Source: Liolophura sinensis | Taxonomy: Eukaryota; Mollusca; Polyplacophora; Chitonida; Chitonidae | Length of the DNA: 64,000 nt | Direction: 5' to 3' | Assembly: GCF_032854445.1 (NCBI RefSeq) | Contig: NC_088304.1 | Span: 34,386,551 to 34,450,550, forward strand | Shown here: positions 11,649-25,543 of the stretch, in pieces | How the letters are laid out: every line of letters starts with the position of its first letter | Position numbering within the stretch: the stretch's first letter is position 1 | Program-made: the position numbers and the translations under genes | The notes under the pieces: model-generated | Database searches by the model: none | Seen by the model: the letters and a program-made list of their open reading frames with translations, nothing else | Told to the model about the DNA's origin: nothing

Positions 11649-14600
11649 GTATGTCTACGTGTTAGTGACGGTTTACAAGGTGATCAGCATTCTTATTCTA
11701 GTATCTTGGGGCTCTGGTTTTCCTGCACAAACCAGGTTTTTGCTGGTGGACTAAGCCACCCCGAGGTTTGGGTAAAGTTGTTAAAAAATGAGCTAGCAGT
11801 TAAGTCCGGAATTAATTTTTGTCTGGTCTAAAGTGCCATTAGTTTTGTATTAGAACAAGACTGGAATTAAGATTTTAGCCTGCTAAACTTTTGATACACT
11901 TCTGAACAACTGGCCCCAGGACCCCTTACATTGTTTACATGTTTATTAAATGTAATGTCGTTACAGAACAATTAAAAGCAATTAAAATTACAAATAAACC
12001 ATTGTGCAAGGGGGCGTGTAAGCTGCTAATATTTATGTATTCAAAATGAACGCTTAAAATAGAATAAACCTTAACTGAGGCAAATAGACAAGAATGCACG
12101 TATCACCTGTAACGTGTGACGAATTTGCCAGCTATCACAAAGTCGTCGCTGCTCTGGCTTTATTCTCTATGGTGTAGTCTTGCCATATATTGTGAACGGT
12201 AAGGTAAAGATCGGGGAGCCGAAACTAAGGTGTAAGACAAGATCGCATCTTGACAAACCTCATGACGTAAGGCCTTATTTGCGGGCAATAAGATAAGAAC
12301 ACGCAACCACGCACAGTTCAACTAACAGCTGTGGAAAGTGTTAGTGTTCATTTATTTGATTGGTTTTTGACGGCGTGCTGTAGAATTGTTCGCATATATG
12401 ACGGCTATTAGGTTTATGGGTAGCGGAAGCGTCAAAACGTGCGGTAAACCTTCGCTCTGTACTTGATAAACCTACTAACGTAAAGTCACAGTTCACACAA
12501 CGAGAGTTAGCTTCGAACTCGCGACGTCATTGATCAAGAGCCCGAGAGATGCATGAAGTCCAGCGGCTATATGTATCAACCGTGTTATGGCTTAAGTCAA
12601 ACATTCAAACACAGCTACAATTGAAATGTTTTGCTCTGTGAGGTTTAAACTTTATACACTGATTCTTTACTGTACCAACAAAATTTGAGTTCTTTCCTGT
12701 TCTGAGTTTGGCTTTTTAAGCGCTTTTAATATAGGACTTAAGTCTTAAGCTGCTTGATAAGTAGGGGCCTTGGGCTTCAGCTGTCTGAACCAACACAAAC
12801 CACAGGCTGCGACGAGCTGTTTGATGCAGATCTAATAAAACAACACTGCTATGCTTGAATGCAGCCAATGTCGTTTGAGTAAACGCAGCCTTGCCGTTGA
12901 CGTGGATGCAGCCAATAATGTTTGCGTGAATGCAACTAATGCCATTTGCATGAATGCAGCTAATGAAATAGCTGAAGCACATTTGTGTTAGACACCTGCT
13001 TATTGTCTCCATAATGAATCTGAATAATGCAAATTATAAGATCAAAAACAAGGGCGAGTAGATGAGATAGGCCGAAAATTAAATACTGCCTACAGCAGGC
13101 TAATAATTCGTTCCAGATTTCTTAAATACGGTATTTGTATATATATTTGCGAACCGCGCGTTACTAAAGGAACAGTTGACGTCGCCAAGCTACATCGCCA
13201 TGACGGCACGAGGTGAACGCACGTTCACACGTCCAAAACTGGAAAGTCGATAAATCGCCTTGTTCGTCTGTCGATTAGTTGGTGTCTCAGTTAGTCGCGT
13301 GGTCAGGGTTTGGACATCCTGTATTTTAATGTATTTACACCGATGACGAATAAACTTAACAAACTGCAATCAGCATCAATGCACCTTATTTTTCACCTAA
13401 TACCTCCTAAGCCTTGGTGTTAGGGGGCATGTAATTAACCACTGCTTAAGTATTTACATTAAAGAGTTAAAATATAGCTGACGTAAATCGACATTTATGT
13501 GTGACTATTTGCCAGCTATTACATTTCGTCGCTACTCTTGTTTTACTCGCTATACTCTAATCTTGCACAGGACGACATCGACTTTCTGAGGGATGGAAAT
13601 CGCGCCTGCTTAACTTTGGAAATATTATTGTCAGGCCTGGAGTTCGCATTTCGTTCTTGAAACAGTAACCATGATTTTGGACATTACCTCCCCCTCTCCA
13701 AAAAAAAAAAAAAGAAAGGAAAGGAAAAAAGAAGAGCCACACGAATTTATTTATTTATTTATTTATTTGGTATTTTACACCGTACTCAAGAATACTTCAC
13801 TCATACGACGGCGGCCAGCATTATGGTGGGTGGAAACCGGGCACAGCCCGGGGGAAACACACGACCATCCGCAGGTTGCTGGCAGACCTTCCCACGTACG
13901 GCCGGAGAGGAAGCCAGCATGAGCTGGACTTGAACTCACAGCGACCGCATTGGTGAGAGACTCCTGGTCATTACGCCGCGCTAGCACGCTAACCAACTGA
14001 GCCACGGAGGCCCCAACAACATGACTATTAGGGGCGTGTAATTTGCTATTAATTATGAATTTACATAAACAGAGTAAAATCCTAAGGTAAAATGAGAAGA
14101 GGTCAACAGTTATATTTGTGACCATTTGCCATATGTCACATTGTCGTCACTGCTCTAGCTTTAGTCTTTATGCTGTAAGTGTTTATATTGCTTATTGCCT
14201 TAAGTTTTTCTTGCATTATCTTAAAAATTATTTGAAAGCAGATAAAAAGGAACCAAGATGATGTCAACGATAACCATCCAACAAAAGAAAGAAAGAAAAC
14301 CTGTGATGCCTGACTGCATTGTCTAGATTAGACACAGAGAAGAGCAGAACAGATAACTATCACTTATCCACACAAAACCACCTTGTAACTACATGTAATT
14401 ACTTCAGAAACGAACATTGTTTTGTCATACATTATACATGTAACGTATGGAGAACGTTTGTCAGTCTGCTCAAGATTATAATATAAAAGATTACTTCATA
14501 GGGAGCAAATCCGACGGTGTATTAGTTGGCAAATGGTCACTCGTTACGGGTGAAATACGGCCTCTTGTCGTCAATATACCTCATTTAGTGTTTATTCTAA

Positions 14601-17600
14601 CTGTTTAGTTAAACGCTTAGTAAGTAGGATGGTGTTAATTGTAACTTATTTGTACCACTCACGACTTATTTAGTTGTTGAGCCTAGTCTTTCATGAATTG
14701 ACTGATCATTCCTTAACCCCGGTACTCAAGAATTTTCCATCTATAAACATGGCAGCCAGCTTTATGGAACTTTCCTAAGATTAACGTATGTGCTTCCACG
14801 CTGTAGGGGATATATTAGTACTGTAAACGTACGTGGGAAGGTCTTGCAGCAACTTGCGGGTGGTCGTGGGTATTCCCCAGGCTCTGCGCGGTTTCCTGCA
14901 ACCATAATGCTGGCCGCCGTCGCATAAGTGAAATATTCCTGACTAAGGCGTAAAACACCAATCAAATAAAATCAAATAAGTACTGCAAACGACCTTAAGA
15001 GAGTCGTTGACAAATTTTTGTTTCCAAGATTCCATCGAACTGTGAGAGCGGTGGATTATGGGAATGACGCTTTCTTGTCCTCTACACAGGGAAGGAAATC
15101 TTATAGCTCCTCAAACAGCAATGGCCTCCAACTATTTAATGGGAATGCCAGTGATTTCACTACCATCGGAATTGATCGTGAATAATCCCATATAAAGAGA
15201 CTACAGGAAAGAGTGTAAAACCAGAGCAGTGATGACAGAGTGATAATTCGTCAAATATAACCGGTGAAATATAGCCGCATGTCAATTTATTTATCTATGT
15301 ATGGGTGTTTTACCCCGTACTCAAAAATATTTCACTTATACGACCGTGGCCAGCATTATGGTGGGGGGAAACCGGGCAGAGCCCGGACAATCCGCAGATT
15401 GCTGGAGAGGAAGCTAGTATCAACTGGACTTGAAATCAAAGCGACCGTATTGGTGAGAGACTCCTAGGTCATTACGTTGCGCTAACCAACTGAGCACGGA
15501 GACCGTATCATGTCAATTTACCTCAGTTAATGTATATTCTAGCTTTTCATGTAAATTCCCAGTTAGTAGCAAATTATCCGCTCCCCAGCTGTAATTGTTA
15601 GTAAAGTTGGTTGAGAGCGCTGCTATTTTATGAGTAATAAGATTTGTGTCCTTTTCTTGAGCACTTTTGGGCCATTTCCTGTTCAAAACATGACAAGGAG
15701 ATCACAAAAAGTCAGAGTTATCTAAAAAAAGTGAACTATTTTGGTTTCGGTGACAACCCCCAGACATACAAATAAACTAAATTAAAATACACGCTATCAA
15801 GACTAACAGTATACGGGGCAGCTGTAGGAAACTGGTAAACTAATTATGCTTAATGTCTTTACATTACTGTATTTTAATTTGATTTTCTTGCAGGCCAATG
15901 TATCGCCAAGAGCGATTTGATATTTGTGATGGATGTTTCCGACAGCATCGATAGAGAGAGTTTGAATCAGCAGATCCAAACAATCCTGGCGCTCATCGAT
16001 CAGCTCTACGTCAATGACGTAACGGGATTCCGAGTGGGCGTCGTGACGTTTAGTAGTGACGTCATTGAAGTGATCCCTTTTAATGTGGACGTCAACTTTT
16101 TCCGCGCAAGACTGCAGGCCATACTTCATCCACGTGAAGGAACAAACACAGCTGCGGGACTGGAGCGCATGCGCATTGTGTTCCAGCAGTTTGGTCGACC
16201 TAACACTGGAAGAATCGGGCTTCTGATGACAGACGGTGGATCCTGGGATCATCAGGCTGCCCTGAATCAGGTCAATTTGGCCAGGAGAGAAAATATCACT
16301 CTGGCCACCGTGGCCGTCGGCTGCTTAGTGAACACCGACCAGCTGGAACAGCTCGCTTCACAACCCTCCCTTAACTTCAAGGTTGATCACAATGGCCTGA
16401 TTCAACGAATGGTTTCCAAGATAACGACATTTTTGTGTCCGGGTTCATTAGAATCCGGTAAGAAAACAACAACAGCAACAACAGCAATTTTTGTATTGAA
16501 GTAATTTTCATAATGCAGTGAAAAAATTAAAGTATAAATTTTAACAGAAAAGCTGTTGTCTGAGTGATGCTAGAAAATATTCTGTTATTTTAACACGATA
16601 TTCTGTCACATTCAACACAATATCCCGTTAGTTTAATAGAATTTTTAGGTTGAATTAATGGAGTATGTGTGTTATATTTAACAGAACAATTTGCTCCATT
16701 AACAGAATACATTCTAGCATCACTCAGAGAACAGACTTTCTGCTAAAATTAACAGATTAATTTTTTTAGTGTAATTCATCAAGAGAGGGAGTTTTTGGAT
16801 AATTTTGATTACAAATTCATGAATTAAATTTGAATCTCCTCACAGGGGACCATTTCTGCACAATGGCGACTCGGTTCCAGTCCAGTTGTGGTCATGTAAT
16901 ACATGAGTACTACGTCACCAGCCCCAAATCGTCATCGCAAAAGCAGGAATGACCTATTGACTAGACGACTTGAGCCCGAATCACTTTAGATGGGAATAGT
17001 TTCCCAGAGTTGATTTGTATACAAAGCCGTTTAATACTTAAACGGTTTTATGAGGGTTACTAAATCACCAAAAAATTGGTCATGTTACACAAGCGGAATA
17101 TCGGCCAGATGTGTTTTTACCCACAATGTATTTCATTTTCAGAGACATCGACGACCATATTGCCGGAAGTTGATACTCTGCCTACCTTCACTCCTATAAC
17201 ACAGTCATCGACAAGACGAACAGGTACTGACGATCCTACAAGACGAACCCCAGCGGCCACGCCCGCAGCGACAACTACTCCGCCCAGCGCCGCCACCTTG
17301 CCGCCATCAATTCCCCCTGTCAGCTCAGTGCCCCCAGTAGTGCCTCCGCCGACGACGCCGAGCCCGGTGACAATTCAAACGCCGAGTAGCGCTGCAGTCA
17401 CGTCCCAAACGATCGGTCCACCAACGGGCCAAGCAGTAACACCTTCTGCTTCTGCTAGTACAGCTAGCGCGACGACCACATCGGCAACTCCAAGTACGGG
17501 AACTGTAACTGTCCAACCGCCCACTGACGCTACCGTCATCGTCAGGCAAAGCACTCCGGACACGGTAACGCCAGCCTCTACCGCGCCTCCGGTAGAAACA

Positions 17601-20600
17601 GCAAGCCCAAGCACAGCTCAGCCAACACCCAGCGCTACCCCACCTCCTACTGCGCAACCAGCCGTCACGACGCCATCGACCCCCCAGCCGACCGCTGAGA
17701 TCCCCACGACTGCGCCGACGACGTCGCAAAGTGCCCCGACTGTCGCAACGCCTGTTGGAACGCCATCCAGCTCTCCTCCGAGCGCGACACCTTTAACATC
17801 TAGCACCTCTGCTTCTACAGCCACCGCCGCTCCAACAACTTCAGCACCCATTACACCAGGGATCACACAACCGGTTACCGTAGGTACGCCCCCAGTAGTG
17901 ACATCACAGGTTACGATAGATACAGCCACAACATCAGACGCAAGCGGAAGCACGCCAAGCGCAAGCGTTACAACAGGTGCTAGAACCCCAGAGATAGGCA
18001 CTCCTTCTCCAGCACCAGCTTTCAGTACGCCTGCCATAGCTACAACTCTAACATCGGCTTCTACATCCAGACCGACGGAGCCTGCGCAGATCACGCCTGA
18101 AACCACTGCTTCACCTACAACCACAGCGCGCCTAGTCTCCACTGCGCCAAGTCCAGGGTCATCCAGCAGCACAGAAAGTCCCACTCAAAGTCCCACAACA
18201 ACGCCGTCGCCTTCTGCAATTACGCCTAGGGCTACCCCGAACACCCCAAGTCCTATAACGCCATTGCCTGACGTTGACACTACACTGACCATCGTCCCCT
18301 TCACACCTACTACACCTCAAGCGCCTCCTCTAACAACACCGGATTTAGCAACCCCACCACCGGCTGTAAATATTACTGGTATGATAACTCCTGGCATCAC
18401 TGACGCGCCACCGACAGCGCCGACGCCGAGAGCCACAATTGCGACTCCAGGAGTAGCAACTCCTACGCCATCACCTGCTTCAACACCTGATGTAGAGACT
18501 CCGCAACCGGCTGTAAACATTACCGCTGTTGTTACTCCCGCCTCTACAGCACCATCGCCAACAGCGCCGACGCCGCTTCGCACAATTCAAACACCAGGTA
18601 TGGTAACGCCATCGCCAGCACCTGCCTCAACGCCCACCACAGCGCCAACAGCGCCGACGCCGCTTCCCACAAATCAAACACCAGGTATAGTAACGCCGTC
18701 GCCAGCACCTGCCTCAACGCCCTTCACAGCATCAACAGCGCCGACGCCGCTTCCCACAAATCAAACACCAGGTATAGTAACGCCGTCACCTGCACCTGCC
18801 TCAACGCCCAGCACCGCACCATCAGCGCCGACGCCGCTTCCCACAAATCAAACGCCAGGTATAGTAACGCCGTCAACTACACCTGCCTCAACGCCCAGCA
18901 CAGCGCCAACAGCGCCGACTCCGCTTCCCACAATTCAAACACCAGGTATGGTAACGCCGTTGCCAACACCTGCCTCAACTCCCAGCACCGCACCATCAGC
19001 GCCGACGCCGCTTCCCACAAATCAAACACCAGGTATAGTAACGCCGTCACCTGCACCTGCCTCAACGCCCAGCACAGCGCCAACAGCACCGACTCCGCTT
19101 CCCACAATTCAAACACCAGGTATAGTAACGCCGTTGCCAACACCTGCCTCAACTCCCAGCACCGCACCAACAGCGCCGACGCCGCTTCCCACAATTCAAA
19201 CACCAGGTATGGTAACGCCGTTGCCAACACCTGCCTCAACTCCCAGCACCGCACCATCAGCGCCGACGCCGCTTCCCACAAATCAAACACCAGGTATAGT
19301 AACGCCGTCACCTGCACCTGCCTCAACGCCCAGCACAGCGCCAACAGCACCGACTCCGCTTCCCACAATTCAAACACCAGGTATAGTAACGCCGTTGCCA
19401 ACACCTGCCTCAACGCCCAGCACACCGCAGTCAAGCACTTTTGGGACGCCCCTGCCAACCACAGAAGCGCCACCTGCTGTCGTGACATCAACTCCAGGTA
19501 TAGCCACTCCCTTCCCAGCTGTCAACGTCACCGGGGTAATGACACCTCAGCCAACCCCTCCCACAACCACTTCAGACACTAACACTCCAGCTGCTAGTCC
19601 CGCCTCCAATATCCCCTTTGAAGGCCCGACTACACCCTCCCCTTCGTCTTCCACCCTCACAATACCCAGCCCTGCCACACCCGTGCCAGCCGTAAACATT
19701 ACGATGAGGGTGACTGGTACTGACAGCACTCTGACCCCTGGCACCACGGGGAGACCCACACAAAACTTAACTCCACCAGGACTTGTCTCAGTTACACGAT
19801 CAGTCGATTCTGTTACATCTACTACACTGAATGGGGCAGCCCAAACTGTGCCATCCGGTACAGAGGCACCCGTGCCAACACAGGGTATAGTAACGCCTAC
19901 CCCATCTGTTACTACACCTGGCATAACGACAACTGTCTCAACTGTTAGTACACCTGGTATAGCAACACCGGTCCCCACTGCAAGTACACCTGTCACAGCG
20001 ACATCTGTCCCTACTGTAAGTACACCTGGTATAGCGGCTCCTGAACCTACTGTAATTACACCTGGTATAGCAACATCTGTCCCCAGTGTTACTACACCTG
20101 GTATAGCGACACCTATCCCTACTGTAAGTACACCTGGTATAGTGACACCTGTCCCTACTGTAAGTACACCTGGTATAGCAACACCTGTCCTTACTGTAAG
20201 TACATCTGGTGTAGCAACATCTGTCCCCACTGCAAGTATACCTAGAATAGCGACTCCTGTACCTACTGTAAGCACACCTGGTATAGCAACACCTGCTCCA
20301 ACTACACGTACATCTCGTACTTTACCTCCGGTAGTCACCGTGGGGCCCTCTCCATCCCTTTCTGTGCCCAGCGCTGCTACCCCCAGTCCTCCCGTTAATG
20401 TGACCTTCAGTATAGTCGGTACAACGGGACCCACGGACGCACCCCCTGCACAAGTACTGACCCCTGGAGGTTCAGTAAACACCACCCAGAGTATCGGGTT
20501 TGTTAGCCCCAGCACCACAAGCGCAGCGAGCCCTGTGAGCACCACTGTAGAGGCGCGCACAAGCGGCACAAGAAGCACAACCAGTGCACCTAACAACTCT

Positions 20601-23600
20601 TCTCTGAGCACACAGGGGGCGGCTACTCCTGGGACTACGCCACCAGATATAGCACCTAGCACACCAGGCACAGCAACATCTGGGACTACGGCATCTAACA
20701 TACAGAGCGCGCCAAGCACGACACAGCGTTCAAGCAGCGAGATACCAACTGAGCCAGCTGTAAGCACCCCAAGCGCTGCGACGTCCCCCAGCACACAGAG
20801 CCCAGCATCCTCAGCACCTACCGCTGCTCCGAGCACGCTTGCGACTGCGACTCCGCTAACGACTGTATTATCACGAACTTCACAAACAGTTTTCTCTCCT
20901 ACGACAGGTACTCCGCCACCAACAGTCGGAATTCCAACCCGCCCACCAACGACACCGGCACCAAGGACACCAGCGCCGCTGACCCCAGCACCACGGACAC
21001 CGCCACAACGGACACCGGCACCGCTGACACCAACGACAACCCAACCGCCAATAATTTTCACGCCATCACCGCAAACTCCTCCGCCGACACTTCCCACTCC
21101 GCCACCGTTTGTAACATCTTCGCCGACACCGCGGGTTGTGACAGGTGTAACACCTAGGCCGGTGACCCCCACGGGTGAGTTCCGGCGGACCACGAGAGAT
21201 CCCACTCTCCCGACCCTGCCTCTATCGCTGTGTGACGGGTGCGCCATCCGGAACGGGGTAGGTTACAATCCCCACCCAGAACGCTGTGACTGGTACATTC
21301 AGTGTACTTTTGAAGGAGAAACCATCGTTAAAGCCCAGGAAAAAGAATGCCCCTTAGGCTTGTTTTGGTCTCAAAATGACGTGACCTGCCGAGAAGCTAA
21401 GTACGTGGATTGTCCCAGAGGTAGGTTCCCTTTACCCAGTGTTTGTTTTTATTTTTAAGAAAATTACTTCTAATCCCTCATTTTATATTCTTGAATATAA
21501 TCTATCTGATGGCCACTGTCTTAGGGCGTTTTATAACTCTTGATACTGTGTGAATTACAAGCCTTCTACAATCTGAATCGTGCATTGTGAGCGTAAGATT
21601 CTGGCCCAATCATAAGCGTGTTGGAATCTGTATTATCTGATTGCTTTTAACTCCATACTCAAGAATATTTCACTTGTACGATCAATAATAGTGATTTTAA
21701 TGAGACGCGGAAAACTTACTGGTTTAACCACAGACCTTTGGCGGTCACTGAGGAACTTCCTCGAGTCAAACACACAATCTAAAAATCCCATTCCAAGGCC
21801 AGGATTGAACCCACGTTTCGTGTATCAGCCAGCGGGAGTCGCGCAACCAACCACAGTGCATATTCCCGCTCCCCCATCTTTATCACTTGAGATGACAAAA
21901 GGATGACCAATGTGCTTGAGGAGAGTCTATGTAATAAGGTTGTAATCTAGTTGTTTTTATAGATTTTTTTAAAACACTCTGACAAATATGTTTATGATAA
22001 TTTATGTATTGATTTAAAACTCACTGTTTTACGTTTGTATCTTGTTTTATACACTCAAAAAATTAATCTGTTAATTTTAACAGAAAGTCTTTTTTTCTGA
22101 GTGCATGATACTAGAATATATTCTGTTATTATAACATAGTATTCTGTAATATTCACCATAATATCCTACTAGTTTAATAGAATCGTTTGGTTGAATTAAT
22201 ATATTATGAGTGTTATGTTTAACAGAATAATCTGCTGCAAATAACAGAATACATTCTACATCACTCAGACAAGAGACAGTCTGTTAAAATTAACAGATTA
22301 ATTTCTTGAGTGTATTTCCCTGATTTTATTGTTGTTGGAGCTTTTGTGTCAATAAGTGGTCGATTGTATTCTCGTGAGTGGTCTTGCATGAATTTCCGTG
22401 ACAAATGTCACACACAAATGAAGTTTTACCACGATATGGCTGAATATATTGCCGATGTGGATTTCATTGCGATAATCATTGATTCATGAATAATTTTGCC
22501 GCTAGCTCACCAGAGGCCGATGGTTCTTAACACCCATAAAGATGGCATTCCTTGTGCATTTGATCTTTAAGAACTCACCAGTACCACTTAAAAGAACAAC
22601 TTTGCTTTCATTTAAATCGTTTTTTCTTACTTCATCCTTCTTTTCCCAAGATCCATGCCGTGTTGTCAGAGACGGTCTCATCGCTGACGTCAGGGACTGT
22701 CGAGCTTTCTGGACCTGTAGGGAAGGTTTTACCTTCCAGGCTAACTGCTGTCCGGAGAACAACGGATTTGTGAACGGACAGTGCCAGGCTGGGGGTGGAT
22801 GCGCCACGAACTGTACTGTCGCCGTCGTAGGCACATACCGTACGTAACCGACGCCATCAAAATTTTACTGTGACGAGAAATACTTTTTGAAGAGGGCTCA
22901 TTAATTTATTTAGTTTCGTTGATGAGTAACACTTGATTTCATTCCCAAAAATTATTCATGTTATAAAACCAAAACATAAACGCTTTCTCCGCTGATGAAC
23001 GGGATTTTTTATCTCTGTTCTGTATTCATTTTTAAAGTGCTGATGTTATTTTATACATGAGTATAATATAATTAAAACGTACAACACAGAGAGTAAAACC
23101 AGAGCAGCGACGAAGTGTGATACCTGGCAGATGGTCACACGTAACAGGTGAAATGGTATTTCTTGTCGGTTTATCTCAGTTAGAGTTTTATTCCAACTGT
23201 TAATGTAAATGCATAAATAGTAGCAAATTACTCGCCCCCTAGCACCATGGCTTAAGCAGTATTAGGTAAAAAAAATATGCAGTGATGTTAATGGCAATTT
23301 ATTAGACGTCACTGGTCTGGAATTAATCAGAATGCTGTGTTGTCATCACATTTAACATACAGCCACATTAAAACAATGCAAAGGGACCAGGTCTCGGTGA
23401 TGCTTTGTCCACCAGCGGGGACCAGGTCTCGGTGATACTTTGTCCACCAGCAGGGACCAGGTCTCGGTGATGCTTTGTCCACCAGCAGAATAATGACCTA
23501 TGACCTACGTCTTTTCTCATCAGTCATTTAGCCAAAAATGGCGATATGAATAATCTTTAACAGAATATTACACAGTAAAGTTTGAAGACCATAAAGAACA

Positions 23601-25500
23601 GCTCTCGTGATCGCTAAAGACGATAAGCCATGAGACTGCTTGCGCCAGTTACCTCTCACTCAAAAACAATATTTTAACACTGAAAAATCATCCTGTATGA
23701 CCTCTATTTTCACAGAAACGCCTCACAGATGTAAACAATGATTGTCCAATTTTAGCCATTTTGTGTTATTCGTTGTCGTTCTTTGTTGTAATTCTCATTG
23801 TCGTGCGATGATTCTGTCTTCTTTTATAAGTTGTATACAGACTATGGCGTGGATAAGTATCAATGAAAACAATGCAAGGCTAAATTACTTGAATGGTTTC
23901 TTCGGCTTTCAGCTTGCAACAAGTTGCCTCACGACACAAACCGTACTATGTACTACGAGGACACGTTCACCCACGGTCGCATCGAAAGGAAATGTCCACC
24001 AGGGGTCGCTTTCGACAACACTACGTGCGAATGCACCATCAGGCTTCCCTATGTAGACTGTAAGTATAACCATTACAGCCCTATCCTACTTGAATTGGTC
24101 TCTTCATGGAGCATGTTTTTGCTTCGGATTTGTCAAGTTAAGTTTCTGACGATGTGCGATAGTTTGTTGCAGAGATTCTGCCAGCTTTCTTTCATCAAAG
24201 AGTTTCGTTTCGGGCATTCATCAGTACTGTACATGAGTGGCGGGAAACCAATGAAATGAATATAATGATGAATGAATCGATAAATGTAAATTACGGACAA
24301 CCCTTCAAACAAAATGGACTACAAGCTATTTCTTGGCCACAAAAAGTATAATAATGATCTGTTTGTGAAATGAAAACAGCTACATTTTTACAGGGCATTT
24401 TGGACGCGGATACGGGAGCCCACACACGACTTTGTTGTCTTTCAGTCTGGTATCGTTATCGGACTCCACCCAGCTAAAACTGACATGATGGAAAAAGCCT
24501 CATACTCATGTTCGACCAGTCACATGAATAAAAACATATATATATAAAAAGATCTTGATTTTTTTTTCAATTTTTCATTTTTTAGCCTGCAAACCCGAGC
24601 TCTACCTACCTTTCGATGGGAACTTCCGGGATCGTGCCAACAACAACGCTGTTGGAGTTCTTGGCCCTACAATTGCAGATGTAGATGGCGCTATAGGACA
24701 GGCGGCGCTCTTCACAGGGGATGATCGTCTTTCAATATGGCGTTTCAGTAACGCATACTTCGGTGACGTCATGCTGATAAAGTTCCGGTTCTTGCCATTG
24801 GATCGCCAAGATCCTAGTAATTTGGCGGAAGCTCTAATAACCAACAGTGACTGCGGGAAGAAAGCCACAATAGAGATCTCCCTGGAGAGAAATGGACAGC
24901 GCGTGACTGGTTTGATCGACACCGCAGATAATGGGGCTCAGCAAACGTCAGTTACTATCCGTGTACGTTTTTGACGCCAAAGGCGATTCTCCATGCTCAT
25001 TCTACTGAAATTTATTCCCACTGGCTGCTTTCTCTCCGGCTGTAAGCGCTAATGTCTCCCTGCAACCTGCAGATGGTCGTGGGTTTCCCCCGGGCTCTGC
25101 CCAGTTTCCTCCCACCATAATGCTGACGGCTTTCGTATAAGTGAAATATTTCTGAGTACGGTGTAAAAAAAAACAAAATAAATAAATAAATTTCATGTAT
25201 TTGGACCATTTGATCCCATGCTCACATCCACAGCGTCGATCCTATACCCTCTTTGATGTGAACTCCTGAAGTTAACAGTCCACAGATAATCTAATTCTGC
25301 TTCTTCACCTACACTCGATAATTCAATAGTATTTGTTTTTTGTTGTACAATTTCATGTGCAGCCTGACGGGTGGATTGACGTGACTTACCTATACAACAG
25401 GACGCAATTAGCCCTGGAGGCCAAGCCAGCCGGAGGACCCGAACCATTGAGGCTGCTAGGTGTCACAGGTAAGTGAACGCTGGGATTTATTGAAGTATAT

Positions 25501-25543
<43 letters not shown>

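Larger units (their letters stand above)
11649..15893 (+). other. Intron 1 of the Pif-like gene, filled with repeats
   Basis: No additional exon was recognised. The intron holds family 3 repeats, two full-size minus-strand SINEs, a plus-strand SINE and a 24 bp tandem repeat, each listed separately. The remaining stretches (about 11650-11990, 12200-12590, 12970-13390, 14180-14500, 15600-15890) show nothing I can identify. Confidence 0.6.

Noticed and set aside
13671-14125. Open frames around 13.7-14.1 kb as small genes
   Set aside because: They fall within a minus-strand SINE and its poly-A-like flank.
19547-21247. 566-codon minus-strand open frame
   Set aside because: It mirrors the Thr/Pro-rich mucin exon. 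The GC-rich ACN/CCN codon pattern leaves few stops antisense, and the product (Gly/Val-rich) has no domain.
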